DNA from: Leuconostoc falkenbergense
GTDB lineage: Bacteria; Bacillota; Bacilli; Lactobacillales; Lactobacillaceae
Length of the DNA stretch: 64,000 nucleotides
Assembly: GCF_014634805.1 (NCBI RefSeq)
Contig: NZ_BMBS01000003.1
Coordinates: 1 to 64,000 of the forward strand
Reading direction: 5' to 3'
In this document: positions 52,413 through 62,664 of the stretch, one piece after another
Position numbering within the stretch: position 1 is the stretch's first letter
Layout: every line of letters starts with the position of its first letter
The notes under the pieces: generated by a model
The model's input: only the letters and a program-made list of their open reading frames with translations
Databases searched by the model: none
What the model was told of the DNA's origin: nothing
Program-made: the position numbers and the translations under genes

Positions 52413-54951
52413 AAACTTATTATTGCGGTTGGTGATTCCGACCATTACGTTGATTTTGGTGACACAATTAATCATTATGACGCGTGAGATTACTTGGCAG
52501 GCAATTTGGTCAAGTATTAATGACGTGGCATGGTGGCAAGCCGCTTTGTTGATTTTGCTTGGCTTTTTAGCGGTGATACCGACATTGTATAACGACCAAA
52601 TATTAAGTCGCTGGCAAGGGTATCAATTGACAAATGGTGAGTTGTTACAGCGTTCATGGCTCGTTAATGTGATCAACCTTAACGTTGGTTTTTTTGGTGT
52701 CTTTAGTGTGTTATTACGGCGTATTTTTTATAGCGACCAAACACGAAAGAATGGTGTTAAGCCCTTTGTACAAATGTATTTTTTGGGACAAACTGGTTTA
52801 TTGCTATTGGCAGTGCTAGTTTTGTTTGATTTGTTAGTTTGGCACAGTCATTATTTTGCCGATGAAATTGGTTGGTTGGCAGTATTAATCATCGTCGGCA
52901 TGGCGGCTTTGGCAGTATCGTTAAGTTCACGTTTGAAAGCTTGGGACGGGCTGACATGGCCAGTTGCAGGACAGTTAATGTTAAATGCTGTGGTTGCTGT
53001 GAGTGCACAAATGATTTTGTTTTTAATCATTGGCATTATCATTAATGTTCAATTAAGCTGGTTAAATATTTTAATCGTCTTTGTTATTGCTAGTACAATT
53101 GCGTTGATTTCAATGGCGCCGGGTACTTGGGGTGCTTTTGAAGTCGCGGTTTTATTGCTAATTAGTTTGCTTGGCATATCTCGCGTGGATGGTGTCATTT
53201 GGCTAATTTTATATCGTGTGACCTTTAATTTGGTGCCGCTATTGAGCGCGCTGGGCTTGTTATTTTTCCGGCTATCAAAGCAGATAAATAATAATTTTCG
53301 TGGTGTACCACATTATGTTGCGCAAGCCGTGGTACATCGTTTGGTGACGATTGCACTTTATTTATCTGGTATTTTACTAGTGCTATCTGGTACGATGCCT
53401 CAAATCGTTGAGCGAATACCATTATTTAACCAACTTAGATTGTGGCCTATTACTTATGCGCTGGCGAATCAGTTACCTAGCATTTTATTGGGATTCTTGA
53501 TTTTGATGAATGCACGTGGCGTAGCTAATCGTGTGGCGCGTGCTTATCAGTCAACCATTATTGTTCTAAGTTTGACGGTTGTATATGTGCTATTTTTCTA
53601 TCGCCATCTATTACCTTTGATTTTGATTGGTTTGGTATTAATGGCAGTTATTTTTAGCAAAAAAACGTTATATCGGTCACAATTTATACACGCGTGGGAA
53701 GAGCAAACAGTTGATGGTGTGATATGGGGTGCCTTGATTGCCGGTTACTTAATGTTAGGCTTCATGCATGTGCCAAGTATTCATCGCCACTTTATTCATG
53801 TTGGTCATTTACCATCAATACACTGGTGGTGGTTAGGCGCCGTTACGATAGCAATTGTTGCGATTTCTGTTTGGCTGCTAGCACAATTTTTACATGCCAA
53901 ACAACGACCATTGGGCACTGAATTTGATGAAATGCGCGTACAAGAAGTCTTATCACTCGGTGACAATCACTATACCAGCTTGATTTTTTTGGGTGATAAG
54001 CGACTTTATTTTTACCAAATTAAGGAACATGATGTTGTTGGGTTGCAGTTTAGATTAGTCAATAATAAGGCCATGGTGATGGGCGATCCATTTGGGGAGT
54101 CACATTATTTTGCTGAAGCCATGCAAGCTTTTGTTGAAGAAGCTGATCGACTTGGTTATGTACCAGTATTTTATGAGGTTAGTGAGCGTGTGGCGATGCT
54201 AGCTCATGAGTTTGGCTATGACTTTTTCAAACTTGGCGAAGAGGCGCATGTTAATTTGGCTGATTTTTCAACGGCTGGCAAAAAAATGCAAAATATTCGT
54301 TCAGAAATAAATCAAGCTGGTCGCGCTGGCTTTGAATTCAAAGTTTTGACACCACCATTCAGCCCAGCCGTCCTCACACAAATGCAGGCAATTAGTGATG
54401 AATGGTTAGCCGGTCGTGATGAAAAAGGTTACTCGTTAGGCTTTTTTGACCCTAATTATTTGCAACGTGGCGAGGTTGCCATTTTGGAAAAAGATGATCG
54501 CATTGAGGCGTTTGCTTCATTAGTTGTTTCACACACAGAAAAGCAGATGGCAGTTGACTTAATGCGTTTCACTGCTTCAGCACCTAATGGGGTGATGGAT
54601 GTCCTTTTTGTTAATGTCTTCAAATATGCAAAGGCACAAAACTATGAAACTTTTAATTTAGGCATGTCACCCTTAGCCAATGTCGGGCTTCATCGACAAA
54701 GCTTTGGACGTGAGCGATTAGCTAACTTAGTCTATCAATTTGGATCCAAAGTCTATTCTTTTGAAGGCTTACATCACTACAAAAATAAATTTTCTCCTAC
54801 GTGGCAGGCAATGTACATTGCTTATTCGAGAAAAAGTAGCATTATTGCTGTGATGATTGGACTACTGAAGGTTGATAATAAGGGAGTGGCACATGCACCA
54901 GAGATAGATTTGCGTTATACTAAAGACAATTTGGATGAGGAGGACAATTAA
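52399..54951 (+). CDS. mprF: Phosphatidylglycerol lysyltransferase/flippase MprF
   Basis: MprF is 850 residues from the second of two adjacent ATGs (GGGGGA upstream). About 14 hydrophobic segments (residues 10-500) form the flippase part, with APGTWGAFE as the conserved UPF0104 motif. The C-terminal DUF2156 synthetase domain (about 510-850) carries GDPFGE, FYEVSE, LGEEAHVNL, SDEWLAGRDEKGYSLGFFDP and the FGSKVYSFEGLHHYKNKF motif. It transfers lysine (or alanine) from aminoacyl-tRNA to phosphatidylglycerol and flips the product, lowering surface charge and giving resistance to cationic peptides. Confidence 0.95.
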   Translation: MQKFKNLLLRLVIPTITLILVTQLIIMTREITWQAIWSSINDVAWWQAALLILLGFLAVIPTLYNDQILSRWQGYQLTNGELLQRSWLVNVINLNVGFFGVFSVLLRRIFYSDQTRKNGVKPFVQMYFLGQTGLLLLAVLVLFDLLVWHSHYFADEIGWLAVLIIVGMAALAVSLSSRLKAWDGLTWPVAGQLMLNAVVAVSAQMILFLIIGIIINVQLSWLNILIVFVIASTIALISMAPGTWGAFEVAVLLLISLLGISRVDGVIWLILYRVTFNLVPLLSALGLLFFRLSKQINNNFRGVPHYVAQAVVHRLVTIALYLSGILLVLSGTMPQIVERIPLFNQLRLWPITYALANQLPSILLGFLILMNARGVANRVARAYQSTIIVLSLTVVYVLFFYRHLLPLILIGLVLMAVIFSKKTLYRSQFIHAWEEQTVDGVIWGALIAGYLMLGFMHVPSIHRHFIHVGHLPSIHWWWLGAVTIAIVAISVWLLAQFLHAKQRPLGTEFDEMRVQEVLSLGDNHYTSLIFLGDKRLYFYQIKEHDVVGLQFRLVNNKAMVMGDPFGESHYFAEAMQAFVEEADRLGYVPVFYEVSERVAMLAHEFGYDFFKLGEEAHVNLADFSTAGKKMQNIRSEINQAGRAGFEFKVLTPPFSPAVLTQMQAISDEWLAGRDEKGYSLGFFDPNYLQRGEVAILEKDDRIEAFASLVVSHTEKQMAVDLMRFTASAPNGVMDVLFVNVFKYAKAQNYETFNLGMSPLANVGLHRQSFGRERLANLVYQFGSKVYSFEGLHHYKNKFSPTWQAMYIAYSRKSSIIAVMIGLLKVDNKGVAHAPEIDLRYTKDNLDEEDN

Positions 54952-54954
54952 ATA

Positions 54955-55617
54955 ATGCCAATGCATGAATACTTTATGGGCATGACACAACTAGAGCTCA
55001 TTAATCGCGCGCCGGGATTTTTCAAATATCAACCCCACAACGTAGCGGCGCACTCTTGGAAAGTGACTCAAATCGCGCAGTTTCTAGCGGATGTTGAGGA
55101 ACAAAATGGCGCCAAAATTAATTGGCAATCGGTTTATGAAAAAGCCTTGAATCATGATTACACAGAACGATTTATCGGTGATATCAAAACACCCGTGAAA
55201 TATGCGACCTCAACCTTACGGTCAATGTTAGCTGACGTAGAAGATTCAATGACCGAAAATTTTATCAAAACAGAAATTCCAGCGCAATTTCAAGCAGCCT
55301 ATACGAGACGGCTTGGAGAAGGTAAAGACGACAGCATTGAAGGACAAATTTTGTCCATTGCTGATAAAATTGACCTGATGTATGAAGCGTATGGCGAACT
55401 TGAAAAGTTTAATCCAGAACCAGTCTATGTTTCAATTTTCCAAAGCAGTTTAGAAGCACTTTCTGAGTATCAATCAATGGCGAGTGTTAAGTATTTAGCC
55501 ACTGAAATTTTACCAGACATCTTCCATGAAACTTTCATCCACAAAGCATTATTATATGATTTGGCGAAAAGTTTGCTACCTGATTTTGCTGCGAAAGTTA
55601 ATAATGCTGAGCACTAA
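54955..55617 (+). CDS. HD-domain hydrolase, YfbR-like 5'-nucleotidase family
   Basis: The 220-residue protein has HD-superfamily metal ligands visible as His33 (AAHSWKV), His-Asp in NHDYTE (about 68-69) and Asp in IADKIDL (about 140). The LNHDYTERFIGDIKTPVKY stretch is typical of YfbR-type deoxynucleoside 5'-monophosphatases. GGAGG precedes the ATG by 11 bases. It follows mprF at 3 bp, so is probably in the same operon. Exact substrate uncertain. Confidence 0.8.
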   Translation: MPMHEYFMGMTQLELINRAPGFFKYQPHNVAAHSWKVTQIAQFLADVEEQNGAKINWQSVYEKALNHDYTERFIGDIKTPVKYATSTLRSMLADVEDSMTENFIKTEIPAQFQAAYTRRLGEGKDDSIEGQILSIADKIDLMYEAYGELEKFNPEPVYVSIFQSSLEALSEYQSMASVKYLATEILPDIFHETFIHKALLYDLAKSLLPDFAAKVNNAEH

Positions 55618-55644
55618 AATTTACCACTTAGAAAGGCAAATATT

Positions 55645-56304
55645 ATGAAATTGTACGTTGTACGTCACGGGCAGACCATCTTTAATCAATTAAACAAAGT
55701 ACAAGGTTGGGCTGATACACCACTTACTAAAAAAGGTGAAAAAGATGGTCAAATGGCTGGCCAACGACTAAAAAATGTCAAATTCAATGCTGCTTATTCT
55801 TCAGATACGTCGCGTGCTATCCACACGGCTGAGTTTGTTTTGGCTGAAAACAATAATTCCACACCACAACTGAAGTTTCTGCCCGAATGGCGTGAATATT
55901 TTTTTGGGAGTTTTGAAGGTGGTAGCAACGATATTATGTGGGGCGCTGTCGCTGATGCGCTCGATGTTAGCGAAAAAACGCCTGATGCGATTGCTGAATC
56001 AATACATGATATGACGGCTATCATGAACAAAATTCATGAAGTAGATCCGCAACATATTGGCGAAACTGCCGCTGATTTTTGGCAACGTATGTCCGGCGCA
56101 CTGGGTCACTTAAACGCTAAGCATCAACCCAATGATAATATTTTAATTGTGACTCACGGCCAATTGATTGGTAACTTAGCGCAACACTATGGCCATCTGC
56201 AAGGCGCCCAGCGTCCTCGAAATGGTGCAGTTGCTGTCTTTGATTTGGATAATAATGGTTTGAAAGTGACTCACTTTAATGACATTGACACCATTTTTTC
56301 CTAA
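55645..56304 (+). CDS. Histidine phosphatase (phosphoglycerate mutase-like)
   Basis: The 219-residue protein is of the histidine phosphatase superfamily: RHGQT with catalytic His8, second-half motif THGQ (about 168), and a conserved Glu in WREYFFGSFEGG. It is more like a broad phosphatase (GpmB/PhoE) than a glycolytic mutase, as the mutase-specific insertions are absent. AGAAAGG precedes the ATG. It is the last gene before a promoter-rich gap, and it probably belongs to the hydrolase-mprF unit. Confidence 0.88.
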   Translation: MKLYVVRHGQTIFNQLNKVQGWADTPLTKKGEKDGQMAGQRLKNVKFNAAYSSDTSRAIHTAEFVLAENNNSTPQLKFLPEWREYFFGSFEGGSNDIMWGAVADALDVSEKTPDAIAESIHDMTAIMNKIHEVDPQHIGETAADFWQRMSGALGHLNAKHQPNDNILIVTHGQLIGNLAQHYGHLQGAQRPRNGAVAVFDLDNNGLKVTHFNDIDTIFS

Positions 56305-56429
56305 AAATAGATATATTTAAAAATTCTTTACTTTTATTGAGAAACAAAATAAACCTTTTAGCAATGATTTTTTCACAATTGTTTCTGAAAACATCATTGT
56401 TATTTTCTTCACAAAAATTTGATAAACGA

Positions 56430-56459
56430 TTGACATTTTAGAGTGGAACCGGTTACAAT
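56430..56459 (+). promoter_or_regulatory. Promoter with a cre/LacI-type operator over the -10
   Basis: TTGACA (56430-56435), 18-bp spacer, TACAAT (56454-56459). TGGAACCGGTTACA (56444-56457) fits the cre consensus TGNAANCGNTNNCA fully and overlaps the -10. CcpA or a LacI-family repressor would block this promoter directly. It drives the MFS-ABC chimera and the ABC exporter half. Confidence 0.7.
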
Positions 56460-56496
56460 ATTATGGTAAGTGATTATCATAATTGAAGGAGATAAC

Positions 56497-57438
56497 ATGG
56501 TTAAACAAGATAGCCTGCTCACTAAGATTGCGTTTTTGGGCATTTCATTTGTCTTGACAAGTGCGTATGCTATTAACGGTGCGTTGCCACAAATGACTGA
56601 GGCATTGCACATTTCATCGACAGAGGCGCAGGTTTTGGCAACAACACCGTCTATCACGGTAACGGTTTTTGTACTCTTGAGCAGCTTCATAGCAGCAAAA
56701 CTTGGTGACAAAAACACTATTATTTTGGGTGTGACGTTAGTGGGTCTAGCTGGTATTGTGCCAATGTTCACTGACTCGTATGCCATTATATTAGTTTTAC
56801 GAACAGTATTGGGCGCTGGACTAGGCATTTTTAATTCATTGGCAGTATCCATGATTGCAGTAATGTACAATGGTAAAACACGCGCGGCGATGTTAGGTTA
56901 TCGTGCGGCTGCTGAGCAAGTTGGACAAGCAGTTTTGACTTTATTAGCAGGCTTGTTACTAGCATTTGGATGGCGTGCGACATTTTTGGTCTATTTGATT
57001 GCCTTTCCAATTTTATTCCTGTTCATCAAGCGTGTGCCCGATACTTCAGAAATGACACCACTACAATCATCAAAAGATGATAACTTTGAACACGAGGTTG
57101 AAGAACGTTCGGCCAATTTTTCCGGTGGGCAAAAACAACGTTTATCAATTGCGCGTGGCGTGGTCGGAAATCCTAAAATTTTGATACTTGATGATTCAAC
57201 ATCCGCCTTGGATGCGCGATCTGAAAAATTAGTGCAAGAAGCGCTTGATCGTGATTTGAAAGGTACCACGACATTTGTGATTGCTGAAAAAATTAGCTCC
57301 GTATTACACGCAGATCGCATTTTGGTGCTTGATAATGGGCAACTTGTTGGTGTTGGGTCACATCAAGAATTATTGCAATCATCTCCTATTTATACAGAAA
57401 TCTATGAGACACAGAAAGCGAAAGGAGCGAACGCATGA
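56497..57438 (+). pseudogene. In-frame MFS transporter-ABC exporter ATPase chimera
   Basis: One continuous 313-residue reading frame joins unrelated proteins. Residues 1-about 195 are the first six helices of a DHA1-type drug:H+ antiporter ([15 protein letters not shown] in the helix 2-3 loop). From about residue 203 ([20 protein letters not shown]) it is the C-terminal 110 residues of an ABC exporter nucleotide-binding domain: signature FSGGQ, Walker [12 protein letters not shown]-loop and switch region. Walker A and all ABC helices are missing, as is the antiporter C-half. It cannot hydrolyse ATP or transport by known mechanisms. An internal deletion of about 2 kb between two adjacent transporter genes explains it. 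It overlaps the next ABC gene by 4 bp, as the lost ABC gene would have done. Confidence 0.85.
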
Positions 57439-59216
57439 CTGATATTAAACGCGCGGTTGTCTATTTTGCAAAATATCTTAAGCGTTATTGGCTCAGCTTA
57501 GCTTTTGTTACGGTTGTAACAGTCATTTCTATTTATTTTGAAGTTAAAGCACCAGTTTATATGGGTCAAGCTATTACGGAATTGGCTAATTATGTTGGAC
57601 AATACATGAATCCTCAGACGCATCAAACTGCCAGCATGACGCCATTTTACAAAGCACTTGGCTTGATGATGTTGTTCTTCGTTGTGACTGCGATTACCAT
57701 GTTCATTTCAAGTTTTATTTCCAGTCGCATTAGTGCGGAAGCTTCTGGTCGTATGCGAATTGGTTTGTTTGCCAAATTGCAGCGGATGACAATTAAGTAT
57801 TTTGATACACATCGAGACGGTGAAATTTTGTCATTGTTTACGTCTGACTTGGATAATATTTTCAATGCGATGAACCAAGCTATTTTCCAGTTATTGTCAC
57901 AATTTGCCCTATTTGTCGGTGTTATCTTGATGATGTTTAATCAAAATGTGAAGCTCGCATTGGTAACAATGGCTTCAACACCGGTTGCAATTATCGTCGC
58001 ATGGTTTGTTATTAGTCGTGCACGTCACTATATTGATCAACAACAAGACGCCACTGGTAAAATGAACGGCTACATCAACGAGCAAATTAATGGTGAAAAA
58101 ATCATTATTACGCAAGGATTACAAAAAGATTCAATTGCTGGTTTTGCCCCACATAATGAAACTGTCAAACAAGCAACTTTCAAGGGTCAAGTATACTCAG
58201 GTATGTTATTTCCTCTGATGCAAGGATTGTCTTTACTTAACTTGGCAATCGTGATATTCTTCGGTTCGTGGCTGGTTGTGCATGATGGTATGGATAAGTC
58301 AGTTGGCTTAGGCTTGATCGTAGTTTTTGTTAATTATTCACAGCAGTATTATCAGCCGATTACGCAAATTACGTCGATTTATAACATGCTTCAGCTGGCT
58401 GTTACTGGTGCACGTCGATTAAGTGATGTTGATGAGCAAGTCGAAGAAGTCACACCGGTCAATGGTCAAAAATTGACTGGCGTTGCATCTAATGTTGCGT
58501 TGAAGGATATTCATTTTGCCTATCAAGAAGATAAAGAAATCTTGCACGGTGTCTCAATTGATGTTCAAAAAGGTGAAATGGTCGCACTAGTTGGGCCAAC
58601 TGGTTCTGGTAAGACAACCGTGATGAATCTATTAAATCGCTTTTATGATGTGACAGGAGGTTCTGTTACATTCGATGGTGTTGATGTCCGTGATCTAGAT
58701 CTTAAGTCGTTGCGGGATCATGTTGGTATTGTGTTACAAGATTCTGTGCTATTTAGTGGCACAATCGCTGATAATATTAAATTTGGGGATCCTGAAGCTA
58801 GTGACGAAGCGATGATCTATGCTGCCAAACAGGCTAATATTCACGATTTTATCATGACATTGCCTGATACTTATCAAACCAAAGTAGATGATGAAAACTC
58901 GATATTTTCAACTGGTCAAAAGCAACTGCTTTCAATCGCTAGAACAATTTTGACAAATCCATCATTTTTAATTTTGGATGAGGCAACCTCAAACGTTGAT
59001 ACAGTTACAGAAGCAAGAATTCAAGCAGCAATGGATAATGTTATTGCTGGACGGACAAGTTTCGTGATTGCACATCGTTTGAAAACGATTTTGGGTGCTG
59101 ATAAGATTGTCGTCTTAAAGGATGGACAAGTCATTGAAGAAGGCTCCCACGAAGCATTAGTTGCTGAAGGTGGCTTTTACGCCGAATTGTATCATAATCA
59201 AATGGTATTTGAATAA
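57435..59216 (+). CDS. ABC exporter half-transporter (LmrD/YheH-like multidrug type)
   Basis: The 593-residue protein has six helices (about 18-320) fused to an ATPase domain: Walker [10 protein letters not shown] (about 391-399), Q-loop [10 protein letters not shown], a signature in the form STGQKQ, Walker [12 protein letters not shown] and H-loop AHRLKT. The catalytic Glu after Walker B is present, and this half would be the consensus partner of a heterodimeric exporter. The first half, expected directly upstream, survives only as a C-terminal piece in the MFS-ABC chimera, so the pair is probably non-functional unless this half homodimerises. Confidence 0.93.
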   Translation: MTDIKRAVVYFAKYLKRYWLSLAFVTVVTVISIYFEVKAPVYMGQAITELANYVGQYMNPQTHQTASMTPFYKALGLMMLFFVVTAITMFISSFISSRISAEASGRMRIGLFAKLQRMTIKYFDTHRDGEILSLFTSDLDNIFNAMNQAIFQLLSQFALFVGVILMMFNQNVKLALVTMASTPVAIIVAWFVISRARHYIDQQQDATGKMNGYINEQINGEKIIITQGLQKDSIAGFAPHNETVKQATFKGQVYSGMLFPLMQGLSLLNLAIVIFFGSWLVVHDGMDKSVGLGLIVVFVNYSQQYYQPITQITSIYNMLQLAVTGARRLSDVDEQVEEVTPVNGQKLTGVASNVALKDIHFAYQEDKEILHGVSIDVQKGEMVALVGPTGSGKTTVMNLLNRFYDVTGGSVTFDGVDVRDLDLKSLRDHVGIVLQDSVLFSGTIADNIKFGDPEASDEAMIYAAKQANIHDFIMTLPDTYQTKVDDENSIFSTGQKQLLSIARTILTNPSFLILDEATSNVDTVTEARIQAAMDNVIAGRTSFVIAHRLKTILGADKIVVLKDGQVIEEGSHEALVAEGGFYAELYHNQMVFE

Positions 59217-59224
59217 ATCCGTTT

Positions 59225-59258
59225 AGCCACTAATTTTTCGAAAAATTAGTGGCTTTTG
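59225..59258 (+). terminator. Terminator of the ABC exporter gene
   Basis: AGCCACTAATTTTT, CG, AAAAATTAGTGGCT (59225-59254) form a perfect 14-bp stem. Confidence 0.88.
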
Positions 59259-59304
59259 ATTAGGAGAATAAGCGATGGTAAAAAAGGCTAAAAATGGGTC
59301 ATTA

Positions 59305-59334
59305 TTGGAAGGAAAACGCTTAAAATGTTATACT
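59305..59334 (+). promoter_or_regulatory. Promoter of the glycolipid/LTA gene cluster
   Basis: TTGGAA (59305-59310), 18-bp spacer, TATACT (59329-59334), 57 bp before the first gene. Confidence 0.7.
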
Positions 59335-59390
59335 ATTACTATTGCGTTTCATACGTACGTTTAGCGTGCGTTTAATTTTTGGAGGAGACA

Positions 59391-60617
59391 ATGAACATTG
59401 GTTTGTTTACGGACACGTATTTCCCACAAGTCAGTGGGGTTGCGACCTCAATCAAAACTTTAAAAGAGGCATTAGAAGCTCAAGGACATCAGGTTTACAT
59501 ATTTACCTCGACGGATCCCAAAGTGCCTAAAAATAAATTTGAACCACATATTTATCGTTTTTCAAGTGTGCCATATCTCGGTTTTAAGGATCGACGATTG
59601 GCTTTTCGTGGTTTAATTCAAGCTGTTGAAATTGCTAAGTCGGTCCAACTTGATATTGTACACACACAAACTGAGTTTTCACTTGGTTTGTTGGGTAAAT
59701 TTGTGGCGCGACAACTCAAAATTCCGGCTGTGCACACGTATCATACAATGTATGAGGATTACACACATTATTTTGCCAAAGGAATGCTCATTGGACCAAA
59801 TGGTGTGGGTCGCATCATGAAAGCCTATATGATGAGTATGGCTGGCGTTATTGCACCTTCTAAATTAGTACAAGATACACTGGTACGCTATGGTATTACA
59901 GTACCAATGCGAATTATACCAACCGGCGTATCACTACCGAAGCGTCGCTCTACACAAGTTAATTTGCGACATAATTATCATTTTTATGATACACAACCAA
60001 TCATTTTGTCTCTAGGTCGATTGGCTTTTGAAAAAAATGTCGCCATGACAATTTCGGTTTTTTCAGAGTTGCTGCAAGTGATGCCAGATGCGCGTTTAGT
60101 AATTGCCGGTGATGGACCAGCTAGAAAATCTCTGTTTGAGCAAGTGGCAGAGCTTGAATTAGAAGATAAAGTTATTTTTACAGGGATGGTTAATCACGAA
60201 GATATTGGCGATTATTACCAAATGGCAAATGTATTCGTCAGTTCATCAGACACGGAAACGCAAGGCTTAACATTTATTGAAGCTATGGCTGCCAATCGTC
60301 CTTTTGTGGCGATTTATTCTCCATACTTGGATAATTTAGTTGACAATGAAGCAATTGGCACATTAGTTAGTGATTATGATGAATTGTTGGCAGCGGTTCA
60401 AAAATATCTTGAACGACCTAATACATTGGCAGATGAGCAAGTTCGTCAAGCTAAAATGAAAGATGTTGATGCCACAAAATTTGCTGAACGTGTCTTAGCT
60501 TTTTATCAAGATATCTTGGCCGACTATCACGCTGATGATGTTGATGACGAGTATCCCAATGACGAAGAGGTCGGCTACATGAAGCGTATCTTGCGCAATC
60601 CATTTAGGAGAAGTTAA
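59391..60617 (+). CDS. lafA: Glycosyltransferase GT4, probable monoglucosyldiacylglycerol synthase (LafA)
   Basis: The 408-residue enzyme is of the GT-B fold: N-terminal FTDTYFPQVSGVATSI, HTQTEFSLG, HTYHTMYEDYTHY, and the C-terminal nucleotide-sugar site with GDGP, and TETQGLTFIEAMA (EX7E). This signature is typical of the alpha-monoglucosyldiacylglycerol synthase LafA. It glucosylates diacylglycerol as the first step of the LTA lipid anchor. GGAGGAGAC precedes the ATG at 59391. The second transferase follows with no gap. Confidence 0.85.
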   Translation: MNIGLFTDTYFPQVSGVATSIKTLKEALEAQGHQVYIFTSTDPKVPKNKFEPHIYRFSSVPYLGFKDRRLAFRGLIQAVEIAKSVQLDIVHTQTEFSLGLLGKFVARQLKIPAVHTYHTMYEDYTHYFAKGMLIGPNGVGRIMKAYMMSMAGVIAPSKLVQDTLVRYGITVPMRIIPTGVSLPKRRSTQVNLRHNYHFYDTQPIILSLGRLAFEKNVAMTISVFSELLQVMPDARLVIAGDGPARKSLFEQVAELELEDKVIFTGMVNHEDIGDYYQMANVFVSSSDTETQGLTFIEAMAANRPFVAIYSPYLDNLVDNEAIGTLVSDYDELLAAVQKYLERPNTLADEQVRQAKMKDVDATKFAERVLAFYQDILADYHADDVDDEYPNDEEVGYMKRILRNPFRRS

Positions 60618-61625
60618 TTGAAAGTTTTACTTTACTTTGAAAATCAAAAGTTAATTGCAAAATCCGGTATAGGTCGTGCCTTGAAATTACAGCAAGAAGC
60701 GCTATCACATACTGACGTGGTTGTCACAACTGACCCTAAGTCGACAGATTATGATATTTTGCACATTAATACTTATGGTGTTGAGAGTCATCACATGGTT
60801 AATAAGGCACATAAGTTGGGGAAAAAAGTGGTTTATCATGGCCATTCTACCTATGAGGATTTTCGTAACTCATTTATTGGATCTAACATGATTGCGCCGT
60901 TGTTTAAACGTTATTTAGTATCGTTGTATTCGAAGGCTGATGCGATTATCACCCCAACGCCATATTCTAAGCAACTTTTACGTGGCTATCGGCTAAGCCA
61001 ACCAATCATACCAATATCAAATGGTATAGCTTTGGAAAAATATGCACATGATGACGAAAAAATCCGTCAATTCCGAGATTATTTTGATTTGTCGGATGAA
61101 CAGAAAGTAGTCATGAGCGTTGGATTATTTTTTGAGCGAAAGGGTATTTTAGATTTTGTTGAATTGGCAAAACGCCACCCTGAGTATGTGTTTATTTGGT
61201 TTGGCTATACTGATTTAAGATTGGTGCCGGGTAAAATTAGTCGCCTCATTAAGGGGGATCATCCACGAAACTTGATTTTCCCCGGTTACATTACCGGTGA
61301 TGTGATTCGTGGCGCCTTTCAAGGTGCGGATTTATTTTTATATCCATCTTATGAAGAAACTGAAGGTATTGTTGTGCTCGAAGCATTAGCATCAAAGCAA
61401 AATGTGTTAGTGCGTGACATTCCTGTTTATCATAATTGGTTACAGGATGGGATAAACAGTTACAAAGCGCACAGTTTTGATGAATTTGAAAGTAAAATGC
61501 AACAAATATTAAATGGTGAATTAACAGATTTGCGAGATGAGGGGTATCAATTAGCAAAAGCTCGTAATTTACCGGAAATTGGTCAACAGTTAAAAGCTGT
61601 TTACACGAATTTATTGGGGAAGTGA
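60618..61625 (+). CDS. lafB: Glycosyltransferase GT4, probable glycolipid second transferase (LafB)
   Basis: The 335-residue GT-B enzyme starts at a TTG at 60618, right after the lafA stop; TTAGGAGAAG lies just upstream. It contains HGHSTYEDFRNSF near residue 75, an SVGLFFERKGI donor-site segment and YPSYEETEGIVVLEALA. In lactobacilli and related species the partner gene adds a second sugar (galactose or glucose) to the LafA product. Which sugar is added here cannot be read from sequence. Confidence 0.82.
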   Translation: MKVLLYFENQKLIAKSGIGRALKLQQEALSHTDVVVTTDPKSTDYDILHINTYGVESHHMVNKAHKLGKKVVYHGHSTYEDFRNSFIGSNMIAPLFKRYLVSLYSKADAIITPTPYSKQLLRGYRLSQPIIPISNGIALEKYAHDDEKIRQFRDYFDLSDEQKVVMSVGLFFERKGILDFVELAKRHPEYVFIWFGYTDLRLVPGKISRLIKGDHPRNLIFPGYITGDVIRGAFQGADLFLYPSYEETEGIVVLEALASKQNVLVRDIPVYHNWLQDGINSYKAHSFDEFESKMQQILNGELTDLRDEGYQLAKARNLPEIGQQLKAVYTNLLGK

Positions 61626-61634
61626 GTCTTAACA

Positions 61635-62660
61635 ATGTTAAAACGTGATAGATTATCAATCATTATTGTGACCGTTTTAACCGCGGGTGTTATTTATTTT
61701 TTAACGCGGGAATTAAGTGGCAAAGGAAAGCAGCTTGAAGAAGCACTGAAACATCTTGATTGGCGCTGGTTAGTGGGCGGTCTCTTGATGATGATTGTGT
61801 CAATTGCCTTTGAAGCCGCGGCAACACGAGTGCTATTGAACAGAACGGACCGAAAAAACACTTCGTTTTTCGCCTTACTACGTGTACCTTTACTGAACTT
61901 ATTAGGTACAGGTGTAACACCTTTTGCTACTGGGGGGCAACCCGCTCAATTGTACGGATTAGCGAGGGCAGGTGTTGAATCTGGTCGGGCAATGTCTGTT
62001 ATTTTAATGAAATTTTTAGTCTACCAAGTCGTTGTCGTGCTATTCTTTATAGTAGGTTATGTTGCGGCAGATAATTTCATCTATTCACAAGTTGCGCCAA
62101 CCTTTGCGACATTCATTCCATTTGCGATTGCTATTCACGCGGTTGTCATTGTGGGTATTGCCTTGGTGATGTTTTGGCCATCTTTGACTTTACGTCTAGT
62201 CGATTTTGTGGCCCCACTGTTTAAACGCGTTATGTCAAAACAACGGTTTGACAGTGTTATTTCAACGACGAAACAAAAAATTGATAACTTTCATGAAGAG
62301 TCACGACGAGTAATTAGTAGTTGGCAATCATTAGTCGGTTCATCAATATTTACGATGATGCAGCTGGTTGTTTTTTATTTGATTCCTTATTTTGTCATTC
62401 GTGCGTTCGGTTATGCTTCGGTAAATCCTTGGCTAATTGTCACAATGAATATTATGATTGTTATGGTTATTTCGTTATTTCCAATCCCTGGTGGTGTTGG
62501 TGGTGCCGAGTTAAGTTTTCAGCTCCTGTTTTCACCATTCGTTGAAAATTCAGCTACGCTGATTTTAGTCATTTTGATTTGGCGATTAATTACGTATTAT
62601 TTTGGTATATTTGCTGGTATCATTGCATATATAATACCAGCGCGAAAAAATGTGAGGTAA
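61635..62660 (+). CDS. UPF0104/LPG_synthase_TM family membrane protein
   Basis: The 341-residue protein has about eight helices and the family motif GTGVTPFATGGQPAQ near residue 95, plus PIPGGVGGAELSF near 285. It resembles the flippase half of MprF without the synthetase domain. In LAB it follows the laf genes, so a role in moving glycolipid or an LTA precursor across the membrane is likely (inference). It starts 9 bases after lafB with AGTGAG-like spacing. Confidence 0.85.
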   Translation: MLKRDRLSIIIVTVLTAGVIYFLTRELSGKGKQLEEALKHLDWRWLVGGLLMMIVSIAFEAAATRVLLNRTDRKNTSFFALLRVPLLNLLGTGVTPFATGGQPAQLYGLARAGVESGRAMSVILMKFLVYQVVVVLFFIVGYVAADNFIYSQVAPTFATFIPFAIAIHAVVIVGIALVMFWPSLTLRLVDFVAPLFKRVMSKQRFDSVISTTKQKIDNFHEESRRVISSWQSLVGSSIFTMMQLVVFYLIPYFVIRAFGYASVNPWLIVTMNIMIVMVISLFPIPGGVGGAELSFQLLFSPFVENSATLILVILIWRLITYYFGIFAGIIAYIIPARKNVR

Positions 62661-62664
62661 GCGC

